Shown here in pieces: positions 40,486 through 51,500 of a DNA stretch of 64,000 nt. A program made the position numbers and the translations under genes. The notes under the pieces were generated by a model. That model worked only from the letters and a program-made list of their open reading frames with translations. It was not told the DNA's origin and searched no databases. The DNA lies in the NCBI GenBank assembly GCA_903813345.2, contig CAIIXF020000010.1:22891181-22955180 (forward strand), written 5' to 3'. This DNA is from Owenia fusiformis (lineage: Eukaryota > Annelida > Polychaeta > Sabellida > Oweniidae). Position 1 is the first letter of the stretch. Each line of letters opens with the position of its first letter.

Positions 40486-40790
40486 CAAGGAGGATTGGCT
40501 CCCAGGATCGAAACTCGATATTTTCCAACAATGAAAACGTCGAAATGTCGTTATTTTCTGAAATTAAAACCGACTATAAATTCAAAATAAACAGTTCAAA
40601 AGATTCGAACCAATATCTCGATCGTTTCTTGTGAGTTTTGGAATTTTTCGTTTGGAAATAAGACCAAAATTCACGATTTAAATGTTGAAGTGAACAAAAT
40701 GGCGGCTGTTTGAATTCGAATTTTGTATTACGACATACCCATATATGGGACAGAATATCGGTGGTGCACTCTGGGAGCCAATCCTCCTTG
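40486..40790. mobile_element. MULE-like MITE, copy 2
   Basis: 305 bp with perfect 20-bp terminal inverted repeats, CAAGGAGGATTGGCTCCCAG and its complement. It is flanked by a perfect 9-bp target duplication ATGTAAACT (40477-40485 and 40791-40799). Similar along its length to copy 1 at 9857-10161. No coding capacity. Confidence 0.85.
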
Positions 40791-41017
40791 ATGTAAACTC
40801 AAGAAATCAAAAATGAAGACACTGCCATCTTTCTTAGAGTACTGAAACTCCCTTGCTCAAGCAAAAAGGAATTGAATTTTAGTGTAATCTACTAGCTAGT
40901 CTGTCACTGTATAGGCCAGATTTGTACAAATTAGATAATTGAATCAGTAAAAGCAGGGTTAATTTTTATAATGTAGCTCCAATGCTGATAGGATTTGACA
41001 AAAATTAGAGAGTAACT

Positions 41018-41288
41018 TCTATGAATGTTCATCTCTCTGGTAGTAATGTACTATTAACAAAGTTGTTGATTTTCTTTCTCAGAGATATTTAATAATCTTT
41101 TAATTGTAACATCAATGAAGTTTTCTATAGTAACGGTTGCTATTTGTCTCATTGTTATGTAATAATTAATTATTTCAGTTTGATTCAAATATAATTTTAT
41201 TTCTGAAGAAGTAGGATGGACATCCTACGAAACGTTAAAAAGAAAAAGAAATATCTCTGAGAAAGAAAATCAACAACTTTGTTAATAG
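41018..41288. mobile_element. Inverted-repeat element flanked by 12-bp direct repeats
   Basis: A 40-bp inverted repeat pairs 41051-41090 with 41249-41288. TAGAGAGTAACT flanks the unit at 41006-41017 and 41289-41300 and looks like a target duplication. The interior contains CTGAAGAAG, an 8-bp perfect stem (GTAGGATG/CATCCTAC) and GAAACGTT. The class is uncertain. Confidence 0.6.
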
Positions 41289-41900
41289 TAGAGAGTAACT
41301 GTAATTTTTCATCGAAAGTTTCAAAAACCTTCAACTTTTTCATCTTTGCTATAATGACTCTGAATCATTCAAGGAAACCATATTAGAGTCATAAGATTTC
41401 AGGTTTGATTGACATTACTTATCTTAAGATCGTTAACGGTTTCAAAGAATGATTCAGAGCCTGCTTCAGATTTGATGGACATTGAAAAATATTTACATCA
41501 TTTGTTTTATAAGCAATGTCAACTTTATTGTATAATAATGCAATTATAATATACATGTACATGTAGTTGATTTTATTATGTAAAGAATACAGCATAACTG
41601 TACATATATGGAATAAAATTTTTACAAGTTACACTGTCTCATAATTGTACTGTTACAAATTGTAAACCATTGCCATTCTGTAACTTTTATCTTTGGTACT
41701 AAAAGTCAAAATAGAATAAATCAAACTAAAAAGCATGACTTGTAAAAATTATTTTGCTCCAACAACGAACATTGCACAAAGAACAAAATGATAAATTGAT
41801 TCTTGTATTGAGGTAGATTTGGGCTACATCTTTGTTAGATCAAAATGTAAACTTACATTTTGTCACAACCCCTTATTGGTGCAGTAGTTTCTCATTACTA

Positions 41901-42017
41901 CAGGGTGACACAAAACACCCCAAAAAGGTACATCACTGTTTAAAACATTGCACACCCTATCTGACCAAGAACATTTAAGATTCCACTATAACTGAGAATG
42001 ATATCCAGGTCACCCTG
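41901..42017. mobile_element. mariner-like MITE
   Basis: 117 bp with ends CAGGGTGAC and GTCACCCTG, flanked by TA on both sides (41899-41900, 42018-42019). CAGGGTG ends with TA duplication are typical of mariner/Tc1-type non-autonomous elements. Confidence 0.65.
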
Positions 42018-42336
42018 TATATGGTAACTTTTGTTGTCAGTTTCAAATTATATCTTTTGAAAGCTGTTTGGCCTATTTCCAAGCTGACATACATCATTGT
42101 ACATCAAATAAATATTTCAATGGCACAACTTGTATATTGCTCACAACATGAGCTATTTTGTTTTTAAACTTTTAAAGACTAACTAAATGAATTTTAAGTA
42201 TCAAGTAACTGGTGCTGTTTATGTATGCCATTATATTAAAAGCTGTCACTGTCACCTGTTGGATCAAGTCATATTCTGGAATGTTGTATTCCTAACATGC
42301 ACATTAAAAATGATGGTGCATCAACCACATAGTGAT

Positions 42337-42573
42337 CTATTTTGTTGAGCAGCCCATAAAATGAGGAGCTAATAATTTCATTTTAATAGGAGAGTAAAAT
42401 TGTTTGTGATCATTTTTGGAAAATCCAGATTTTTCTAAGATAATCCATGGTTCTTGATTGAGAGTACAGCCATCACTAATGAACCACCAAATCCCACTTA
42501 AAAAATCTTGTAGTTTTCTTATCCAAGTATTTCTAGCTGCAGCAACATGTTCAAGATAGTAGAACTTTCCACC
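42337..42573 (-). CDS. METTL7A: METTL7-like exon 2
   Basis: Minus-strand acceptor TTTATTTCCAG precedes GGTGGAAAG. There are 79 codons including the stop at 42337-42339. It encodes GGKFYYLEHVAAARNTW through to the C-terminal GCSTK. No AATAAA lies close downstream, so the 3'UTR end is unknown. Confidence 0.93.
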   Translation of the reverse strand, partial: GGKFYYLEHVAAARNTWIRKLQDFLSGIWWFISDGCTLNQEPWIILEKSGFSKNDHKQFYSPIKMKLLAPHFMGCSTK

Positions 42574-44499
42574 CTGGAAATAAACATATATCATAACATT
42601 ACATAATACATATGCAGAATTACTTTATACTTATTTATTAATTTATACAGAACATATTAGCATTACATCACTGGGTTAAGGCACTGGCAGAACGAAAACA
42701 TTTTTGAAAAAATGTCTATACCTGCAAAATAAAGTATGAAAGCATGTGTGTATTTCCTTGCTTTTTTCAGGAAAGCATCATTACATTGTCTTCTTTTAGG
42801 AAGCCTGGTCAATGGTAACTCCAAGAAATGCTGATATTTTAAGAAAATGGCTGCCTTTTCAAGTTTCCAAAATTTCTCAAAAACACTTGATTACCATTGA
42901 CCTCTTACCAGATCATGGGCGTAGCAAGGGGCTGTGAACGCATCCCTCCCATAACAAATAAAAATGAAACCATTATATAAAAAAGAAAAGAGCTTTAGAG
43001 TGCTTTTTACTTAAAGCTTCTAGCTCAATTTTGAAGGAAGTTACATCATTTTTTTGTAGAATTCAAAACAAATCTTAAATTTTTTTTAGCTGGCATATGC
43101 AATGATTGCACCCCCCCCCCTTGACTGAAAGCTGTCTATGCCCCCGGGGGGGTTCACTGTGTACAAAATTTGGCAGGGGTCCTAGGCTGAACCCTCAGAT
43201 ATCAATATATTCCCATACCAAAATGTCAAATTTGAATGTGTTCCCATACCAACCGATATAGTGCCCAAAAGCCATCCCAAATGCCCAAATATGAAACCAA
43301 TGCCATACCAAATGTCAAAATATAGGACCAATGCCATACCAATGCCATGACTGGTCCAAAGTAGAATATTTCCTGGGAAAAAAGCTATTTATCTAAACTG
43401 AAGAAGGTCCCAAGAAGAAGGCGATCTTTGAGGAAAATGAACCAAAACAACCTCATATTAGGATACTGTATGTGTAACTACTAGACCAATTCCATAGCAT
43501 AATTGTGAGATAACATATTTTCCATGACCATTCTCATACCAGAAAGTTGAAAAATCTGACCATTTCCATCCCTCAAAAGTTTAATGAGGGGGCATTCTCA
43601 TACCACATCCTAAAATTTGGGTCCATTGCCATACCAAATGTCCAAAAAGGTACCCCATGTGCACCGAGGATCCCCGTCAAGGTTTACGTACAGTGAACCC
43701 CCTGGGCTATGCCCATGCAGATATAGGCCTATTAAAAGAAGACAATGTAATGATACTTTCCTGAAAAAAGCAAGGAAATACATACAAGCCTTCATACTTT
43801 ATATTGTACCAGAAAAAAACATGTGCAGGTATAGGAATATATCAAAAATGTTTTTGTTCCACCAGTACCCAAATTGGGTTCATACTATATTCGCCCCTTA
43901 TACTTCATGCAATCTCTAATGTCGGATCATATACTGTATACATCTATAAATTATCATACAAAATGATAAAAACACATGATAAAACTTACTTTCTTAAGTA
44001 TTCTCAGTATCTCTGAGAAGACTTTGGCCTGGTTATCTACGCTACAAAGTACTAGTGTACACACAACAATGTCAATGCTCTCATCTGGTACTTGTGACAT
44101 GTCCTCAGCAGGCGCAACTATAAACTTGTTCAATTTTACATGAGGAAAAATGTCAAGGTTCTTCTTTAAATATTCGTCAAAAAATGGATTAGGATCCACA
44201 CATGTAACATGACTTCCTCTCGGGAAAAATTTGAAGTTCTGCCCTCCTCCAGCTCCTATCTCTAGTATTTCTAAAGGTTCTGTTTTTACAATATTCCCAA
44301 TGTCAGATAAAAGTTCTTCTTTGAATTTTTTCATGAGTTTTGAATAACGATTTCCAAATCTGTTTAGTATCCATGCATACACGAGTCTATATAGATTTAT
44401 TAAATATTGTTTACCATACTTTTTGGCTAAGTAGATTATTATAATTCCGACTAATATGCCACTAGCATATTTTTTAGCAACCACATCCTCAGCAGCCAT
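42337..44499 (-). CDS. METTL7A: METTL7/TMT1-like thiol S-methyltransferase
   Basis: Two exons on the minus strand, 44499-43990 and 42573-42337, join in phase 0 to give 248 residues. Human METTL7A has 244. A hydrophobic N-terminal anchor (about residues 12-26, SGILVGIIIIYLA) is followed by the Rossmann methyltransferase core. This shows motif I LEIGAGGGQNFKFFP, then CVDPNP, then the acidic/hydrophobic IVVCTLVLCSV segment. The second exon has the family C-terminus: FYYLEHVAAARNTWIR, SDGCTLNQEPW and LLAPHFMGCSTK. The family (also called TMT1) methylates alkyl thiols and hydrogen sulfide using S-adenosylmethionine, and is anchored in the endoplasmic reticulum or lipid-droplet membrane. The ATG has a good context (GAAATGG). 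It is divergent from Treslin. A and B paralogs cannot be told apart here. Confidence 0.93.
42716..43834. mobile_element. Element with about 90-bp terminal inverted repeats
   Basis: The left arm (42716-42803) begins CTATACCTGCA. The right arm (about 43727-43834) ends TGCAGGTATAG. They pair through segments such as TTCCTTGCTTTTTTCAGGAA and the complement near 43760. The interior holds another repeat. No transposase frame is visible. Confidence 0.65.
43144..43706. mobile_element. CCCGGG-ended repeat, copy A (nested)
   Basis: Ends CCGGGGGGGTTCACTG and CAGTGAACCCCCTGGG are inverted. The interior repeats the phrase 'ccataccaaatgtc'. Related to the copy at 53960-54456. It lies inside the larger inverted-repeat element. 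Confidence 0.65.
43990..44499 (-). CDS. METTL7A: METTL7-like exon 1
   Basis: 170 codons from ATG (44499-44497) to donor AAGAAA|GTAAGT. Contains the membrane anchor and the SAM-binding core. Confidence 0.94.
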
Positions 44500-44854
44500 T
44501 TCTCGATTTCCGGGCTACCCCAGTGACGTCATTATCAGTCATTGATCAGTTTTAATATACTTTGTCGTATTACAAATACCTATGGTTCATCCGAGGTACG
44601 ACACCCCAGTAATCTATTGGTTGTATAAAGAGAAAGAGACCTACATGGTATAATTTTGGGACGGATGCAAAACACATGAGTTGTAGATATTACAATATTG
44701 TTTATTTACGTTTAACTTTCAGTTTCGTCTCATTTACATATATGGCGGGTAAAATTCTCACTGAGCATGCGCAATGGGCTTAAAAGGATTCTGGGAAGAT
44801 GTTTTAAAATGGCAGCGGTAATTTAAAAGTATAATAATAATAATTTCTGCAAAT
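44500..44854. promoter_or_regulatory. Shared bidirectional promoter of METTL7-like and Treslin genes
   Basis: The two start codons face away from each other, 355 bp apart. The spacer has a perfect cAMP-response palindrome TGACGTCA at 44524-44531 and an NRF1-like GCATGCGCA at 44765-44773. It also has TTCTGGGAA near 44789 and a YY1-like AAAATGGCAGCGG at about 44806-44818. It is locally richer in CpG than the flanks and has no clear TATA box. This pattern fits a housekeeping head-to-head promoter. The ATG within the YY1-like word would start a five-codon upstream frame (MAAVI, then stop) ahead of Treslin. Confidence 0.55.
44524..44531. promoter_or_regulatory. Consensus CRE palindrome
   Basis: TGACGTCA, 25 bases upstream of the METTL7-like start codon on its strand. 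It matches the CREB/ATF full site exactly. Function is inferred from the match and the position only. Confidence 0.5.
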
Positions 44855-45583
44855 ATGGATACCTTACAATCAGTGAATAAACTACTGTTGTTGATAGACG
44901 TTAGAGGAGGTAGACAGGCAACTTCTGGCAAGTTTCCTCATGAGAGAGCAGCAAATCTAATAAGTTTGAGCACTTTGAAATTGTTGACCTATTTTTCACA
45001 CAAAAATCAACAAAACAATTTTGATACTCTGAAATGGGCTTATAAATTCTTCAACAGCAGCACAGAGGAATTTCTCCAAAAGCAAAATTTCTCACAGTTT
45101 ACGACTAAGTTATATGAGGACTTTGAAATATCAGTTGAGTCTCGGATACAGAACGAACATGAACACTTACTCATTGAGCAGGAACGAGCAAAAATGGCAA
45201 TGCCGACATCAGCTGAAGAAGTTATGTCAAGTTTAGTAGTCAGGCAACTGGAGGACCAACTAAAACAAATTCCAACTGAGTTTGAATGGAATCGACCAAG
45301 TATAACATCACCGGTAAAGTCATTACTTTGCAAGGGAAAAGTAAAAGCGACGGACCATGACAATAATATTGTTGTAATATTTACAACATGTCCACATTCT
45401 TTGCATCAGTTGCAACTTTTTCTAGGATATGAGGAAAAGGAGGATTTTGATGCAACATCTTCAGATCTTATTATTGATTCAATTATTTTGCCAAAAATCG
45501 CACGAGAACTGAATGGTGTTAGAGTGAAGCTATTGTATGTTGACATGTCGGCTGATTCTCAGATCAACAAGAGTGTCATATCG
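44855..45583 (+). CDS. TICRR: Treslin exon 1
   Basis: ATG at 44855 to donor TCG|GTAAAT, 243 codons. Encodes the conserved N-terminal domain. The frame stays open past the donor to 45670, but that tail overlaps a repeat. Confidence 0.93.
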
Positions 45584-48500
45584 GTAAATACATTGTACAT
45601 TTCTTATTATCTGTATCCAATAGTTCTGTTTGATTCTCAGGGCTCTCAGCAGAAAATATTAAGGGTGTGATAGAAACATCTTACATTACAGTTCAGTTGT
45701 GATTAATCATATTTATATATTTTATCCTTTTTAACATGCTATTGTTGTGTATTCAAGTGAAGTTTAGACTATGAAAACAATCATGATTAACCAATAGGCT
45801 GTAGTGGGAGCTAAATAGACTGTGGTGCTGCGCTAGACTATATCCTATTTAGTCTGAATTATATTCAGACTATAAGGCACCTATGTTAAAGTTTGGCAAT
45901 ACTAAATATTTGTTTACATAGGAAGTGCTATTCAAAATGGCCGATTGGGTAAAATTAATTTGCACATTTTTACTTCAGCTAGCTTTATTTCCACTTGACA
46001 ATATGCTTTGTTACTTTTTATTGCTTTTAATTGTACCTTACTATTTCATTGAAATTTTGTAATGTTTATTTTATTGAAGAAATGATTCCTCTAATTGATA
46101 ATTTTGTGCAAAAAATTTCACTGCAATTTCCACAGGAAAGTAGTACATCATAACAGACTGACTTCTAGTCAGTCTGTTGGATACATACTAGGTGCTGCGC
46201 CACAGTCCTAAAAGCCTGGCGAGAGCCCTGAATCTAGTACACAAGTAGATTGTAATTGTCAAGGCTTCAAGATTTTCTCAAATAACATATGATTTTGGTA
46301 AACTATGGTTAGACTGCTGCGTATGGAGCTCCCGGTTAATCAAGAATATAATTAGATAAATGTTAGTCTCATTTGTTTTATGTTTTCAAGGAGCTTGAAG
46401 GCATGGACTTAGTTAACAAAGCAATGATGAAGACAGGTGGATGTGTAGTCCCTATAACAAGTCTTTTGCAGCTCGGTACCACAGCTATCACACATATACA
46501 CCCCCTGTTTAGACAAATACAACAAAATCATCAATCCCCTAAAACAACTAATGCTGAAAGCCAGACCATTGTCTCAAAAAGAGTCTTCAATGCCAAGGAT
46601 TCCAGCAATAGCTTAGAACAAGGAGATCCTAACCTAAGTGATTCAAATCTTGGATATGTTAGCACAGACTTAGATGATGACATAATATCAGGTCAACATG
46701 ATGAGTTGTGTCTACCATATGGATCTATTCTAAAATATTACACAGATATCAAACAAGTTGAAACTGCTGGGAGTTATGATTGTCAGCTTGTGATTCAACA
46801 AGGTAAGAAAAAACATTGAAAGAGACAAAAAAGAAAAATATGAAGCTTCATTATATATTACATGCATATTTATTCATTAAATTATAAATATTATTCTCTA
46901 TCATACATATTACATGTCTATAAAACATATTGTGTCAGACAATGAGTCACTTACTCAGTTTGTGAACTATTGGACACCCTTCCCCATAAAAGTACAGTAG
47001 ATCCCATGCTTACACACCCCATTCTCTTATATGTCAAAGCACTGGAAGTTTATGACGTTATACAAGTATCATTTTTCACAAAAATCATCATAGTTTCCAG
47101 AATTAATTTGGGAAACTGAAGTGTCTGGATGATATGTTAAAATTGTATTGTTAACCTAAATATCTATATTTTCGGGTGATATCATTTCTTTTCAATAAAT
47201 TGTTTTGCTTTCTCGAAGGTCTGATAAGTTCTAGACTGTGTTCAGACGAAATGTCGAGACGTAGTGATTCTAGAGGTATATCTGCATGGTATGGTCAATG
47301 TTTCTATGAAAGGGAAAGGACCATATTCTGTCAAAGCATTGAAATAAATGAGTACATGTACTTCCAAATCTCGAGCGGAAAATACTGCGTCGTAAGAGAA
47401 TGGGGTGTAGCTTGTAGCAAAACATTTTAAAAGTGAAATGTGATGAAAAATCCATATAGACCTTTAACACTGGCTTAACAAAATACCATTTTCACTGTAA
47501 CTCCATTCTTAACGAGGCAACAACAGGCACAATTATTAGATAATTTTAACATGCCATTGGGATCAAATTAGAACATCAAAACAACCTTACAACAACCAAA
47601 TTTAAAAAATCAAATATCATGTCAAATAATTAATAAATCAATATTGCCTGCTCTGATCTGTATACTGTACATATTTAGTAAATGCATATGTTTCAGGCAA
47701 ATGTTTCAAGTTCCTGTGCAGTGTGAAACTACAGTCAATCTTGGATGAGCAGCACCTTTCCTCACAAGATATTACTATCAAGTAAGTGAATTCTTTTAAA
47801 AATGACCAGTTTATATACCTGAGTACCTCTCCAGAGATGGCTTTTATTGTATCTAAAACGGTATTCCTCATGTACAAACACAATCAAACAAATGTGTGAT
47901 AAACAAAGATATTTGTAGGTAGTAAATATTAATGGATTCACTTTTTAGAAATTATTACATTGTATCTTATGCAATATGGGCAATGATTAAAGGCAGAATC
48001 AGATCTATGGAGGTGACAAAATTACAAGCAACATGTACAGTTGAATAAATTTAAACGTCATATTATATATGCCATAAGTCATTGAATCAAGGTATTATAA
48101 TGATGCTGATATACACAAACCAGAAAAACAGCTATACTTTTAAAATTTGGAGTTCTATAATCCGTTTATGAGTCAGAATTTATGTTTTACAGTGACATAA
48201 TTCTCATAGTTATAAATATCATGTTCTTTACAGGGAATCAAAAATAACACCACTTCCAAGAAAATCTCCAAGGAAACAATCAAAGACTCCAAACTCAACC
48301 AGAGCATCATACAACCAACCAAACACAGTGCAGCCAAAGCACCAAAAAGAAAATAGTACCTCAGAAAATGCTCAAGCAAGGTTGATATTACGGGGCTCTA
48401 TAAGACCAAGCCAGGTACCCCTGGACTATATGGTTGGGTCAACAGTTTATAGCTGTGTTGAGAAGTTAAAGGATGAGCGTTCACCAGATAGGTTCTCGTT

Positions 48501-51500
48501 CCAGGAGTTCCTCAAGCAATTAGCTTACTGCCAAGTTGACATGGTATGTAAATCATTTTGCAGGTTTTTGCAGACTAATCTTGACTAAGTTGATAGAAAG
48601 CCCGGACTTATGGAATTTTATCATTTCTGGAGTTACAATGCTTTTGCATTCATCAGAATAAGTTGAACATTGATAATTGCAGGTACAATACTATTCTATG
48701 CTTTTCTTTCAGCCATGTCAAAAGATATATAACCGCTGATTTTCTCAAGTATTGTAATTTTTGTTACTAAAAGCTATTGCCAAAGTAGCCTTGTATACAT
48801 TGTGATTATGATAAATGTTTATGCGATTGGTACTCTACTTACATGTATCAAGAGCATTTAGGTTTACCTAATGAATTTTATCTTGGATATTCTAGAACTA
48901 ATTTTTATGCAGGGTGTCGATAAAGTCTTTACACTTTACGCAAACTTTGCATTGTACTTGTAAAGAGATTTTATGGACACCCTGTATGTTAATAAATATC
49001 CAATAAATTCTCTTGACAGTCCTGGAGGCCATAAAATTATTTTCTGATTCCAGGTAGTAGATTTGATAACCTCACCTGTTCATATCCCCAAGACGTGCAT
49101 CTTGCGACCTTTGACCCCTGTGTCTGCAACCCTAACTGTGATGATGTTTGAGCAGACACTACCCCTAGAGAAGTCACTTTTAAAAGTAGGACAGCGTACT
49201 AAAAACAAAGGCATGACAGAATTTGTTGAAGAATCTCTGAGACATATTGAGAAAGGGAAAAAGAAACCTAGTGTGGCTAGATCCAAAGGTGAATACATCT
49301 GATAGAATGCACCAAGTAAATGATTTGAAAATTAACCAGCATCTAGTTGAAAACACACCCTGTTGTGAATTTTGAAAATTTCTAGTTATTTGATCTTTTG
49401 TTTTTAAGTATTGAGTATTTCTTGGTCAGAATTGCTTAAGTTTTGTATCCAAATGAAAAAATCTTGAGAATGTTGAGAGACATGACTATGAAGCAATATT
49501 AAGTTACAAATAATCTGCAATTTAAGATGGAGGTGGGGTGTGAAAGGGGTGGGGTTTGATTCAAAGCAGGATTTATTGAGTATTTATAATGTACAATGTT
49601 TACAATTCCTGATACACTAGTTTCTGTTTCAGATGATGGGGAACCCAGTAGAATGAGTTTTAGGGAGAGTATGGTGGATACCTGGTACCAACCTTCACTA
49701 CAATCCCTTGTCAGCAAAACACTCATGGACAAATTAAACAGGTATTTCTTGTATATTTTTCTTTATAAAAACAACATGCTGCATGGACAAACTGCAAAGG
49801 TGATAATTTTAGTGAATGGCACGATTTAGTTATTTTATAAAAGAAAAATAGATTTTTATGACACCACCATAATTGCATTGACTTAATGTTATGATCTCTA
49901 ACTTTTTTGTGGCCCATGTTCAGCAGTTGGTGGTTGGTGGTTGGCATCTGCAACAAATGGCAGGTGGTCACATTTTGTACGTTAATGCCTTGTTTTTTTG
50001 CCTTATTTTATTGTTTCATATTTTAACATATTACTTGAAATAAGAAAATTTTGACCAAAGCATTAAAATAGATTATTATATTATTATTATGGAATTATTT
50101 TCAAGTGTTTACGTATTTTCAGCCCACAGTGCAGTAAAGAAGAGATCGCCCTATTGAAGAGATTACAGAGTTATTACCGTAAAAAAGACAAGCCAATGGA
50201 CATTCATAACATGCGCAAAAAGTCCAGTGGGGAAATCAAAACTAGAGGTATTGTAACAAGGTTTTTTCTTCATATTTCTGATTCATAAGAAAACTTTTTT
50301 TTTGTAATTATTGCTTCTTGAATTGAGTTTAGAACAAGGGTATTTGAAAATAAGGTAAAAGTTTGTCCTAAAAATCACAATGTTTCAGAAAACTACCTAC
50401 TGAAAATGAATTACACACATCTCAACTTCATAATGTTGGGTAAAGACTATAGTATAAGCCAACATGATTTAATCTTGTAATATTGTCACAGTGGAACGCA
50501 CAGGGTCCAAGGAAAGACTACCAAGGGCCCCTAGTATGGTGGGAGAAAGAGCCAAGGCAATCATGGCAAAGGGACTGGAGATTGAGAGGAGGAAAGAGCT
50601 TGAAATGGAGAAAAAGAAGGAGGAAGATGAGATTAGAGCTGTTGATAATGAGAAGAAAAAAGAAAAGAAGATCACTCTGAGTAAAGTTTGCAGTGTTGGT
50701 GAGTGGTTAACTACTTTTGATTTAGACCCAATCTATTCCAAACCACCACTTATATATATTTAATTTATGTCATATTGCATTCCCAAAAATCATTCACAAT
50801 TAATTTTCTTTATCAAGGTTATTACCATGATGGCCAAAGTGGTTCAAAACTTTTCACAAGGATTTAAATAAAGGGTTAAAATTAAAATAAGTTAAATATT
50901 AAAAAAAAATTATTAAGAAAATGTTGAGGAATGATTTGAGAATGAGAAACACATTCAATGAATTATACAATCCTTCATAAATTGCATTGTGCAATAGTTT
51001 GATTTAAATGTTGATTGCAGAGTTCAAGAGTGAGGCAGAACTAATTGATTATCTTCGACATAACTATGAGACTGTACTAGCTGAGAAGGGCAACCCTTTG
51101 ATGTTTGCACAGAGTACAGTCAGTGTTACATCACACTACTTCAAGTCACAAACTGTTGATGAACCAGCAGTAAGTTTTACATGTGATGATTCAGTGAAAA
51201 TCATTTATGATTTATCCTCATTTGCTTACTCCTAATTACAATTTGTAGGAGGATGAATGAAGGATGATGTCAGGGATTTTCACTTTAATGGAATTTATCC
51301 ATCGTAATAACCCTTGTACCAGAGAGAGCTGCATGGTTGTGTGCATTAACTTCCCCATTTCTCAGTACTCGGTGCACCTTTTACAAAATAGCACAACTGA
51401 CCGCATCATATACACTTCAGCCAGTTTTCTAGTCAATATCTTTCTTAAATCCTATGATAAGACCACATTATAAATCAAACAAAATTCTTGACAAAATTTC

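Larger units (their letters stand above)
36901..42336. other. Intergenic region between basonuclin and METTL7
   Basis: No gene supported. It holds a foldback element (about 39481-39890), the second MULE-like MITE (40486-40790), a 271-bp element with 40-bp inverted repeats (41018-41288) and a mariner-like MITE (41901-42017). The 3'UTR of the METTL7-like gene must also extend into its right end. Confidence 0.65.
42574..43989 (-). other. METTL7-like intron filled by nested repeats
   Basis: The single intron is mostly one inverted-repeat element (42716-43834) with a second element (43144-43706) inside it. The rest is unremarkable AT-rich DNA. Confidence 0.7.
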
